From Lytechinus pictus (Eukaryota; Echinodermata; Echinoidea; Temnopleuroida; Toxopneustidae): a stretch of DNA of 64,000 bases. Positions within the stretch are counted from its first letter, which is position 1; each line of letters begins with the position of its first letter. Position numbers and translations under genes: made by a program. The notes beneath the pieces are model-generated. The model saw nothing but the letters and a program-made list of their open reading frames with translations. It did not search any database and had not been told where the DNA came from. Where the stretch lies: contig NC_087249.1 of NCBI RefSeq assembly GCF_037042905.1, positions 13,641,201 through 13,705,200 of the forward strand, given 5' to 3'. Positions 53,701 to 64,000 of the stretch are shown one piece after another.

Positions 53701-54971
53701 AGCAGCGATAAATGATAGACCTTTAGTAGAAATCGGACTTGGTAATGATCAGAGGGACTGAAAATCATCTAGAATACAACATTTTGTACACAAACTGCTA
53801 AAACTATGGCCTGAAATAGATTGCCAGGGCCTGTAATTTGGTATCCCCACTCCTGGCAAGTAGGAGTACACATAGAGCTGTATCTAAACTATTTAAAACA
53901 TATACCACCAATACAGTTTATCAGAGAAAAATATATCATTTTTATTTATATTTTCGGGGGCTACTTTTCCCAACTTACTGTCAAAATCTGCAATATTTGA
54001 CAAGCTTTAACATGGTAATGAATGCCAATTTTTCCAGAGCTCTTGTGAGCATTTCAGGGGCGAAATCTCCCGGAGCGCCAGTGTACTTTATTCCTGTGGT
54101 ATATGAAATAGCGGGGACCCACATACTCCTTTCTTATCATCGGTTTGAAATTTGAAAAAGATCTCTCTATCCCATCTCCTTCCCTCATAAATTAAAAATG
54201 GTCTCGTGGATGCAAGTCTCATCAAATCAATAATTCTTCAAACCTTTTTGCACTGCAAACATTATTCAAAAGTCTGACAAATCCCTAAAAAAATGTGTTA
54301 CACCAATATCTTAACGAACAGCAGAGATTACGTGCCCAAAACATCAAGACTAACAGTTAAAAAAAACTATTATCAGGACTAACTTTACACTATGGTGTTA
54401 CTGCAAACCTTACCACCCATATAAATAAAGTACAATACATAAATAATGGGCACTGTATTACCATTGAATACTTTCTTATTTCTGTATCTAATATGAGTAA
54501 TGACACAATCTCATGTAATTTACACACAGCTGATGATCTTCTGATCTTTTTCATCCTAAACATACATATTATAGTCTATACAGTATACTGAAGAAAAAAC
54601 CCAACAAAAGTCAATTTTCTTATTTATCTTCATGAGAATAATGTTAAATTGGTGACAATAGAGGTGATGATATCACTAGAAAGAACAACTTTTATTGGCA
54701 TTTGAGAAATACCTTGATCAGATTCCTATAACCAGAAATGATGATAATAAATCCGCTTTTATACAGCGCTCAATACATCGGAACGACGTCTCTAAGCGAT
54801 TTACAGATGTACTATGATTGATAACCTTTGTTCTAAAGAAAGCTGCAAAATAGAAGTTGGTTTTAGTTCCACTGCACATTCAATAGGCAATTTGTAAGGT
54901 AACTTTTTTTTTCCACATCAAGATATAAAAGTTGGGCTGTTTTTTTTGTATACACCCTGTATGGTCCTTAC
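50758..54971. other. repeat-poor stretch, no gene assigned
   Basis: Few repeats. Blocks with more G/C and longer open frames lie at 51290-51550 and 52370-52560 (the latter open on + with SSMYGDSNKAGTWYQSDASH). No frame matches a family I know. They could be 3' UTR exons of MRPS11, whose 3' UTR is spliced towards lower coordinates, or unrelated exons. A SINE-like fragment is at about 54750-54830. Confidence 0.35.
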
Positions 54972-55114
54972 CTGCAGAACGTGAAGAGTTTCGGCCGATT
55001 CCCCGATCATAATCTCCTTGCTTTGCGAGGGCGACAGCCGTTGTGCGGGACAGGCGTGTTGTCGGTAATAGAAACTATGTCGAGTCCACCCATCTGTAAT
55101 CCTTTGATAGAGGT
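54972..55114 (-). CDS. MRPS11: mitochondrial ribosomal protein uS11m, last coding exon
   Basis: The acceptor is 'cctctgtag|acctct' at 55114. The frame (phase 0) reads [20 protein letters not shown], then [15 protein letters not shown] and TGA at 55009-55007. [27 protein letters not shown] is the diagnostic C-terminus of bacterial-type uS11, here the mitochondrial small-subunit protein, which binds 12S rRNA in the platform of the small subunit. A perfect donor (CTGCAG|GTAAGG) lies at 54972-54971, 35 nt after the stop, so the 3' UTR appears to be spliced; the distance is short enough not to invite nonsense-mediated decay. The previous exon is at 57167-57232. Earlier exons were not found in the window. 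Confidence 0.93.
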
Positions 55115-57166
55115 CTACAGAGAGAATTGACAGAGGTAATAATCAGAGAAGAGGCATGGATGAACTTAACAAGTGTAATGGACGTCAGTTATTATCCAAG
55201 GTTTATATCTCTCCCTTTATATACCTTTTATCTCCTCTTGCGTCCAAATTTCCCTGCTTCTGAGCAAGAGGATAAAAATAAATATATTCCCCAAGATATT
55301 TGTGGCACCCTGAGTGATTAAACCCACACAGATTTACTTATTCATCAAATTATTCTTCATCTCAATCTTCCTTTCCCTAAAAAAAGGGTAATTTTGTTGT
55401 ATTCACATCCCATCAACATTTCCCTGAGCATCTCACTGGGATTATTCTGGACAGGACGACATCCCTCAACAAAATTAATCAAAGATGCTCTCGACAGAAA
55501 TAGAATTGTCTAAAAATAACTATGCTGCTAAATTTCCTTTCACTCCAAACAACTTAATTAAAAGCAATGAACTTGACTAATCGTTTTTTTTTTTCACGGA
55601 AGTATTCACAACATCTATTTATCTAACCACACACTTAGACCTGCCTTGATAATTGAAACACAAAACAGGATCAGCAAATCCTATTTGTTTTCCGTCGAAA
55701 AACAATAACCAAATTATAGAATATTAGTCATTGACTCATAGGGGAGGCTAATGCTGGACTAAAAATATCTTTCAGGGGATTGACTTTTTTTTTTTCATAA
55801 TACATTTGCCCCCACCAAAAAAACAAAAAGAAAAGAAAAAAGGAAGACCCCTGCAAAGTCGGTACATGAAATTGGCAACATACAACAGGATGTACAGTTT
55901 CAAGTGCATCACATGTAGAGAGGCTTGTTCCTGTTCTCCTTTCGCAACAGTTTCAGTTTTCATTCTATACAACGAGGGATTATTAGCCAAACGGAGCTCC
56001 CTACGCTCACTCAAATTGGCAACACGGTTGCAGGCAGTTTGGATTTCATCCAAGCTCCGCTGGTGCAAGATGAATTGTGAAATGCCAATGATGGATTACA
56101 CTCGCATTCAGCAAAGTCACTGTATGCATATTACCAATTATTATCAAAGGTAAACTTTCAATTTCGGTATCAAGTACATATTTCAATAGAGAATATTGTA
56201 AAAGGCTACTGTCTGTATGTTTCATTATCACACCTCCCCCCAACAGAAAATTTAAAGGCTATATGCCAGTATGCCACAATCAAACATCAAAACCCGTCCT
56301 GGGGACCAATTCATGAAAAAGTTAGCAAAACTGAAAAGCTGTTATTATCCAACATTTACCGTAGAAACAGTTAGACACCAATCAAAACCACACGAAGTTG
56401 TGAGATCTGACAACTTCTTGTCTTGGAAATAATCATAGCTCTGGGATGTGGGAGCGCACCCCCTGGAAATTAGGTTGGTATGCTCTAGCATAAAGTATAA
56501 ATTTGACCTAAATCACCTTCAATTTAGAGCAAAAATCTTTTTTTCTTTCATTTGCTTGTCAAAATTTTCTAGGCCTAAATCACCTTCATTTGGTGTAATG
56601 TATAAATTTGACCCAAATCACCTTCATTTGGAGCAAAACACTTTTATTTGCTAGTCAAAATTTTCTAGGCCAAAATCACCTTCATTTGGTGTAATGTATA
56701 AATTTGACCCAAATCACCTTCATTTTGAGCAAAACACTTTTATTTGCTAGTCAAAATTTTCTAGGCCAAAATCACCTTCATTTGAGTGAGGAAAACTTTT
56801 CTTTTTCTTTGTCAATTTGTTTTTTAATATCAGACCAGCATCCCCTAATCGTTCCCAGGCCACTAAAAATAATCAAGAATGCTTCCCTCAACTAATCAAC
56901 TGAATAATTATTTCGTACCCACAATGCAACCTATAAATATATGCCCACTAGAATGATAATAATTTTTCTAATTTACATTAACAATTACAGAGTTCTTCTA
57001 TTGCTGTTTTCCAATAGATCAAGCGGGCCTTATAATTACTTAACCCAAATTCATGTATTTTCTAAATCCCGCCACATCCAAGTGGAGGGGGGCAAAATGT
57101 AGATTGACAAGCCTGCAAAAAGATGGTAATGCGATGTTGGGATTCAATGGAAAATAGGTTACGCAC
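55115..57166. other. MRPS11 intron
   Basis: Mostly unique DNA between two MRPS11 exons, with T/A runs near 55585 and 55790. A tandem repeat at 56480-56790 is listed separately. The 115-codon + frame at 55806-56153 and its - strand counterpart have no recognisable product. Confidence 0.5.
56480..56790 (+). repeat. tandem repeat of about 96-107 bp in the MRPS11 intron
   Basis: 'gtataaatttgaccyaaatcacctt' type blocks start near 56494, 56601 and 56697, each followed by 'cttttatttgctagtcaaaa' or a variant and 'ttttctaggcc'. Three units. Confidence 0.8.
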
Positions 57167-57232
57167 CTGACGACCTGGTCCGATTCCTTTGATGACTATT
57201 CGAACTGTGTTCATTCCTTTATCCAAAGCTTT
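57167..57232 (-). CDS. MRPS11: mitochondrial ribosomal protein uS11m, penultimate exon
   Basis: The acceptor is 'taccccctgcag|aaagct' and the donor 'ggtcgtcag|gtgcgt'. The 66-nt exon, phase 0 at both ends, encodes KALDKGMNTVRIVIKGIGPG then RQ. This is the uS11 segment '..KG...VRV.VKG.GPGR' that directly precedes the GL.MGGL block, and it joins in frame to the exon at 55114. Family knowledge places about 100-130 residues upstream, including a transit peptide and the NNT and GFRNAKKGT motifs. I looked for these on the - strand from 57.3 to 64 kb and did not find them, so they probably lie beyond the window. Confidence 0.88.
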
Positions 57233-58392
57233 CTGCAGGGGGTACATAGAGATAGAAAAGGTATGGGGGGGGGGTGGTAGTACAAAAAAAAAGTAGAAGA
57301 GAGAGCGGGGAGAAAGTAAAAGTGAAGGAGGTGAAGAAAAAGTTAAAAGAACAGGTAAGAAAATGAGAGAACAAATACAGATAAATATAACAATTAATTT
57401 TAACGTGTCTGGCATTTGAAATAAAAATCTCATACAACATCTGACAAAAAAGTCAGGAAATCTGATGTGAACTGTGCATTATTCATTTTCATAATTTTCA
57501 CGCAATTTGCATCAAGGAATAAGAAAAACCTAAAAACTCACAATTAAGCTGACTTGTAGAATTATCAACAGAGGAGATGAAAAAAAAATACTTTTCCAGT
57601 TTTGGAATACATGAAAAATATTTATTACAGGAGAATAGCAGAAAAGCTTGAATGGCCTAATATGATTTTAAAAAAAATTTCATAAAAGGCTGAGGGGACT
57701 GGGTAGCTCATAATGTAGTTCCATCCATTCACTTTTGTGTGCAGCACATGTGAGTTTTGCAGAATTGCATGAAGTTTATTACTTGCTGCCACCAAACACG
57801 AGAACAAGCTTCCATTCAGAGGTAAAAATACAAATAAACTTTCCAAATCACATTTGAACAGTTTCATAATTCCAAATCAAAACTTATTTTCAAGAGAAAT
57901 AACAACCGCAATTCACTAGATCAGGTATTTATCAGCATATCGATGCCAACCAAAACTTAATATTGACTATCAAAATAGGATCTTCCCACGACAACAGGAT
58001 TCATATTGTAGTCTTTCCCAACAAAGTTCCCCCTTGTTTTTAATTTAAAAAAAAAATGGTTCCTTTAAGATCCCCCACCCACTACAATACTAACCAGATA
58101 CTCAAGCAACAGCAAGACCAAATATAGAACTTGTTGCAATTTGTGGGGGAAAAGATTCAAGAATGCGGATGTCCTTTACAATCAATTCCACCTGTATATA
58201 TAGACTCAACGAGTGATACTTTCTATTTAAATAACCAGGATAAACAAGACTGTTTTCTATTGCAGCTGTAGAGGGCAGGCTTCATAAAGTCTACTTGCAT
58301 TATCAATTCCACTATAAGGGCTTATACTCAGTCAAGGGACTAAAATAATAACATCTGGATTTAATTGAAATTCTAAGACTTATCTTCTCATC
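57233..58392. other. no recognisable feature (MRPS11 intron)
   Basis: AT-rich DNA with a purine-rich tract near 57262-57330. No exon or repeat family was recognised. Confidence 0.4.
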
Positions 58393-58985
58393 CTTAAAGG
58401 GATGGTCCGGGCTGAAAGTATGTATAGCTTAATGAATAGAGTACAATTCACTGAGCAAAATGCCGAAAATTTCATCAAAATCGGATAACAAATAACAAAG
58501 TTATTGAATTTTTTAAAGTTTAGCAATATTTTTTGAAAACAGTCGTCATGAATATTCATTAGGTGGGCGATGATGTCACATCTCCACTTGTTCTTTTGTA
58601 TTTTATTATATGAAATTAGGTTTATTCAAATTTTTTCCTCCAAGAACTAGAAAAATTGGATTGACATCTGATTTAGTGCATTTGATATTTATTGCTGCAA
58701 CTTATTTCATTATAAGGGAGACATATTATTCACACAAGTATGAAATAATGAAAAAAATTATGATTTTATTTAATAACATGAGAAAACGGAAAGTGGAGAT
58801 GTGACATCATCAGCCCACCTAATGAATATTCATGACGACTGTTTTCACAAAATATTGCTAAACTTTAAACTCCAATAACTTTATTATTTGTTGTCCGATT
58901 TTGATGAAATTTTCGGCATTTTGCTCAGTGAATTATACTCTATGTATTAAGATATAAATATTTTCAGCCCTGACCATCCCTTTGA
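58393..58985. mobile_element. palindromic MITE, GGGATGGTCCGGGCTG family, copy 3
   Basis: Ends 'aaagggatggtccgggctga' and 'cagccctgaccatcccttt'. It pairs 'aaaatcggataacaaataac' with 'gttattatttgttgtccga', and 'gaatattcattaggtgggc' with its inverse near 58815. No ORF. It is the cleanest of the three copies. Confidence 0.9.
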
Positions 58986-61900
58986 GGATTCAGCCAAGTA
59001 ATGAAATTGCTTTCATCTTTTCTTGGCATATAATTTACAAACTCTTTGTTATTCTTATTATTTTAAATGTTTTAACTTTTAGATAATTATTAACAAATCA
59101 CATATATACTGCTATCATAATGGGACTAATAAGTAAAGTACCGGTATGCTCTGTTTCAAAGAGTTGAACATTAAAAATCACATTGGAGCACATGGGTTGT
59201 CAACTTGTCAACAATAGCAACAGGCTATCTCTTTTATCCTACAAACTACAAAGCAATGTTTGCTAGCCTAAGATTACAAAAAGCACTCCGTGCACAAATA
59301 TATCACCGAACTCACAATACGTGGAGTAGTGTTAGAAATATGTATAGCCATTTATGAAGTGTTTTATACTGGTATGTTTTTCCTTGAAACTTGACAAATG
59401 TATTGCTCAATAATAATAAATTACCCATCAATAAAAGAGCTAGAAGAATGTCATACATTGTACAATCAAGAATGTATTGGTTTTTATTTCCAATCAAAAG
59501 AGTTTTTCACAACTGCAACTTGCAACAACTTTTTTTAGCTCCATTATTAACAGTGGCATATCTAAAGGGGGGGGGGGGGCATGTACTCCCAGCAACACTT
59601 AAAGGGGCAGCAAAGGGAAAGAGACTGTGCTCGGGGGGGGGGGGGAGGGGAAGGAAAAAATAAAGGGAAAAATTAAAATCCTATAATCACAGAAGCCAAA
59701 GGTATCACAGGTTGGAAAGGGGCACACATTTTAGCGCTTTTTTCTTACTCTTTATAAAGATACCACAGGAAATACGAGGCCTCCATCATCATCAAGCCTA
59801 ATTGCTCACAATGGCAGTCTCCTGCATTCCTTTAAATAATCTTGTTTTGAAAAATGTAAATTACATCTTGTTGATATTTATTTACACTATTTAAACTATA
59901 CGACTATTATTATTTTGTTATATGTATTACCTTTGTATATTGTATATATATATTTTGTAATTCTGATACTGTGTGAATGCAGAAATAAATAAAATAAAAT
60001 AGATTTGCCATATTTTAATAAGACTGCATGCAATACTGATGCAATTACTTGTAATTAATCGTGCACACTCCATTAGCTTGCTCTTTGAATGTGATATGGT
60101 TCATCGTCCAAAGCTTCAATAATTATCTTTCATTTTCACAAAATGGTACCCCCCCCCCCCCGAAGGTCTGACATGCACAAAATCATTGCAAAGCTAAATT
60201 TGACTTTAGTGTCTACATAGATATCTCTTTAGTTGTTGGATATGGTATGGACAAGATACGAGGGGCAGCAGAACATTTTTTTTTTTTGGGGGGGGGGGCT
60301 GACCATGCAAAAAATCACAATCAGATGGTCATTTATACACTGAAGCTCACCCAATCCCCCCCCCCTTCTGTGGCCACTGGATATGATTCATTCCTCTCAT
60401 CATAATGGCATTATTTGCTAACCTGCTTTCAGTGTGAAAGTTGCAATTTTGGATTGTCTATGCATTATAAATCTGACTTTGCCTTTATTATTCTGTTGAA
60501 ATTAATATCAATATCTGTTTAACCACTTTAATGATTTAGCAATGTTACTCATATCACCAGAGTATCTAAAATGCAAAGGGAAAAGGGGAAGAGGGGGGAG
60601 GGGGGTAAATATTTGTATTCATCTATAGATCTGACCCCCCCCCCTCATTTCCCCACAACTGCCATGTTGTTGTGCAGCAATGACTGCCACTCCATAATCA
60701 TAAAACCAATCAAAGCATCTTTACTACATCCAAATGTTTTCCACCAAATAATTACATTTTTCATCATTCTAATATAAATTTATCAAATACCAATATCACT
60801 CAGGTCACTCCATACAATCTCCTAAACAAAAATTTATGAATATAGATGATACTCAATAAATTATTGTATTCTACTTGAAAAAAAAATCTGAGGACGTTTG
60901 CTTGCACGATACGTTCAACTCACTTTGCCCCAAGGGACCATTATTCAGCTACAAATAAATTACGTGGGCACTTTGCAAATTTCATCTCTTATTGCGTTAC
61001 TGCTTTTCAGTATGCGAACTAGTTTGCCCTATTACCACATGTGTGGAATAATTGATGTATTTGGCAAATCTTATGCATTGTAATTGGTCATTAATATATC
61101 ACAATTCTGAGTACACACGTCCATTACCATTCATTTTCAAAAAAGGGTTTCGTTTAAAGAAAATCATCTAATCAATTTTTATGACTCATCACCTGCAAAG
61201 CTCTATCCGGAATAACAAGACAATATTCTTTATTCTCATATTGTTTTACAAGTGAACCTAAACACTGATCACAGCCCTTTTACATAAAAAAAAATTAAAT
61301 CACTTTTTTGTGCAGAAAAATATCATTTCAACAACATTAGCTTGCAGCACTGCTTCCCTTTGCTTTTTTTGGGGGGTGACGTTTTATGACAATTTCAAAC
61401 CCACATTCGAATTCAATTAAAAACACCCAATACACCCTTACTGAAATAGGAATCAAGTTTATAATTATCTACCTACCTAATTGTATGTCTGGACATTGCA
61501 GGAGGAACCAACGACTCCAAAAATGTTCTTAACTCCTCAAAAAGTTTAGAAATCTGAATTTGATACATATTCCTTCTCTTGGTAATAATTAATAAGCATT
61601 AGAAAAATTACAACTATTTCATCTATCTACCAGTGTAGATTTTATATTCTATTAATTATGTGCATCTTTATCCTTTAAAAAAATCTTTTAACTTGTTGGT
61701 TGGAAGTCATTGGAACCATTCAAATTTTCAATAAATATATTTGAACCCTTCCCCCCAAAAAGAGCATAGAAATCTGAATTTCATCAATATCCCTTCTCTT
61801 GGAAATAATTAATGTTCTGATTATGCCATTAGAGAAATGTTTTTCTTTTCTAAATATTTGAAAAGGTGTGCATTGAAAAAAAAATGAACCCCATTGGCTA

Positions 61901-62039
61901 TGAAAACTGAAGACAATATAGGATAACACATCATAACCCCTCTCATTATTATGCTTTTCTATTTATTCAACTCAACATTTTTGTTCTGGAGGACTGCCTT
62001 TTAATTGATGCATTGCCTGCACTTCAGGCAACGCAGCAT
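58986..62039. other. no gene; homopolymer G and C runs and a LINE-like tail
   Basis: Runs of 10-14 G or C occur near 59568, 59636, 60150, 60290, 60358, 60595 and 60636. At 59880-60000 an AT-rich stretch ends 'gaatgcagaaataaataaaa', similar to the ends of LINE 3' tails in this window. No exon was recognised. Confidence 0.4.
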
Positions 62040-62525
62040 ACATTATGTAACTTTCATATTACATGGGACTCCATCCAAAAGTACTAAACGAAAGATCGTA
62101 ATAGACAAATTGGACCTAGAATATGGAATTCTCTAAACAACAATATTACAACGTTCAATAGTATTAGTTCATTCATATATAAAATGAAACTCAACCTGTT
62201 TTCTAGATATAATCATTAATATAGTTGCTCAAGTAAGTGTACTATGTTATTCTGCACACCCCCCCCCCCCTCCTTCACCCTTGCAGTTCTCCCCTAGTTT
62301 GTTTGATATATCATATTACTTTATGTTTTGTTAAGTATTTTGTATTAATATATTTTTGCTTTATTATTTTGTTATTCATACTATATATCTTTATGAAAAA
62401 AGGGAACAGCATTATTTACAAGTTCTGCTTTCTGTTTGTTTCCTTTTTTCCTTCATCATTGAATTTTAGCGATTACGGATGTTTTAAAGATTTTGAAAAT
62501 AAAATAATTTGTTGAATTGAATTGA
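62040..62525 (+). mobile_element. 3' fragment of a CR1/Jockey-like LINE
   Basis: The frame around 62093-62217 reads RNRQIGPRIWNSLNNNITTF then SISSFIYKMKLNLFSRYNH and a stop. It matches the very C-terminus of CR1/Jockey-group RT proteins, as also seen at 8740-8830 ('PDIWNDLPNDI...FKASLKKFLL'). About 300 bp of 3' UTR follow, ending 'aaaataatttgttgaattga' and a short 'attga' repeat, the usual kind of tail. Strongly 5'-truncated. Confidence 0.7.
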
Positions 62526-64000
62526 ATATCACAAAAGGGTGTGATTCCTCCAATCCATCTCAAGTATGGAAAGCCAGCAACACCATCATTCTTTGTTTCA
62601 ACATAACTGCAACCACCACATTGATGGACCAAAACAATGATGCATGGCTGACTATTTGTCATATTTTTGAGGACTTGCTTTGAACAAACACTCTAGATGA
62701 TGCGACCGCTGGCTTTCCATAAACTGAAGTGAATAGATTAATCACACTCCCTTGTGAGACAGTGTCCTGGATATGTAAATTTTTCTATGATCACTTATAC
62801 CACTTTCAGTAACTCGCTGGTCCAGACCAGGCCTGGGCCAAGTTGTAAAATTTTGAGTTTATGAATGGCGCGGGCTAAAATAGCCCGTGCCATGCCTGGT
62901 GCAGCACCATCCTAAAAGTAGCGTGTATCTGCTACAGTTACTGAACGCTTGTTGTGTGGACTATTCTAGTGCAGGCCTGGTGCGGACAAAAAATCATGAG
63001 TTACTTCAAATGGTATTAATTGCCTAACATTCTCTGAAAGGGGTGTTTCACAAGAACACCATCAAGCTGGCAGCAGTAATAGCAAGAGCATGATAATTAC
63101 TATCAAGAATACTCATGTACTAGTAATCATTTTGACAAACTCCAGTCAATTAAATAGAGTACAATGGTTCAAAAAAAGAAGAAAATATTTCAATCAATTC
63201 CTGTTTTTCCAAAAAAGTGAGAATGATATAGGAGAAGTTGCCTCTTTACAACCTGTATCCAAAATGCATGGATGCAGAAACACAAGGCACCTTTAAAATG
63301 TTCTACTATAGAGAAAAGTGGGCACTGCAAAATCAACTACGGTGTTTACAAAACATCAGTAACAAAGGGAAAACTCCCTAACAAAGGATGTTTCTATCAA
63401 TGTTTATCTTTGCTGCAATGAAGCATACTAAACTAGACCTGAATACCTAAAGTGGCCTTGGCCCAAATGACAATTTAGCCTGGATTATTAATAACACGAT
63501 GGACTAATTTGGTGAATAGTAGGGAACCAGTATCCATTTCTATGAGTCATAGACAAAATTTGGCAACAGCCAAGGAAAAAGAGATATGAGAGGAAAATAA
63601 AGAAGGTCGGAGTCAAGCGGGAGAAGACGACACCCGTTTGGGGCAGAGGCAGGCGTAAAAGTGAGTGGGCGGTGTCATGTGACCTCTGCCATTTCGGATT
63701 GGGAGAATGAGATGGCAAAGTGGGTGTGCAGGGAAGCCTAGCTGCTACAGCGGTAGTTTATAAACAGAGCAAAATACGTAATAATCCTAATGCAGTGAAT
63801 AGCATGTAATATCAGCCGGATCAGGGAGAGCATGGCATGTAATATCAGGATTATTCCTATTTTCATAGTTACTAATCATGTATGAGAAGCTTAACAGCAA
63901 CCAGCAAATGGCAGGGCATATTGATTGCCTATTTCAGAAGAAAGAAAGCAGAACTTCAATAAAAAAAATAATAAAAGGAGTAATACTGCAATTTGGATAA
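62526..64000. other. no gene recognised; a strong hairpin
   Basis: A near-perfect 11-bp hairpin, 'ggcgcgggcta' with 'tagcccgtgcc', lies at about 62868-62893 within a G/C-richer block (62810-62990) that may be a small inverted-repeat element. The rest is unique AT-rich sequence without a recognisable frame. Confidence 0.35.

Noticed and set aside
55806..56153. 115-codon + strand ORF in the MRPS11 intron
   Set aside because: No recognisable domain and no supporting splice or promoter context; overlapping frames on the other strand are equally open.

Overview
This is a window of animal nuclear DNA, rich in transposable elements and AT-rich overall. The repeats point to an echinoderm, most likely a sea urchin: palindromic MITEs carrying the core AAAATCGGATAAC, dispersed repeats built on TGACCTTTGACCT, and foldback-type elements made of short tandem repeats. 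The species is an inference. The few host exons found are short and lie far apart.

Host genes. (1) On the + strand, from 1612 to possibly 34222, small exons spell a secreted, arginine-rich protein that I do not recognise. Exon 1 is a signal peptide; the exons at 2875, 4361, 14583 and 33208 all begin and end in phase 1 and have lengths divisible by three; a last exon at 34170 ends in a stop just before AATAAA. (2) On the - strand, three exons (37746-37593, 36636-36524, about 24672-24556) encode the C-terminal third of an alternative (type II) NADH dehydrogenase. Its middle exon runs into a foldback/minisatellite element and its last exon has TGA where the family has Trp. (3) On the - strand, two exons (57232-57167, 55114-54972) encode the C-terminus of mitochondrial ribosomal protein uS11m (MRPS11), with an apparent intron in the 3' UTR.

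Mobile elements. The clearest is a nearly full-length L1/Tx1-type LINE (27282-32417, - strand) with two intact ORFs overlapping by ATGA and a 14-bp target-site duplication. A broken Penelope-like element lies at 15854-17444, and an inverted copy of its terminal region lies at 641-1121. Both copies carry octamer, CCAAT and TATA motifs in the order seen in histone-type promoters. Fragments of CR1/Jockey-like LINEs lie at 8240-9222, 38110-39460 and 62040-62525. A short insertion with a hammerhead-like motif and a 13-bp duplication sits inside a MITE at 43486-43664.

Layout. 0-17 kb: dispersed repeat, Penelope terminal copy, secreted-gene exons 1-4 among MITEs and a 4.5-kb long-inverted-repeat element, Penelope RT fragment. 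17-27 kb: 15-bp minisatellites in opposite orientation, a 1.83-kb Tc1/mariner-like palindrome, an 86-bp satellite, the NADH dehydrogenase last exon, a foldback array. 27-32 kb: intact LINE. 33-38 kb: last secreted-gene exons, 140-bp satellite, two NADH dehydrogenase exons. 38-47 kb: LINE remnant and clustered MITEs. 47-64 kb: fewer repeats, with the MRPS11 exons. The three host genes show no functional link; the two mitochondrial genes share a strand but belong to different processes.
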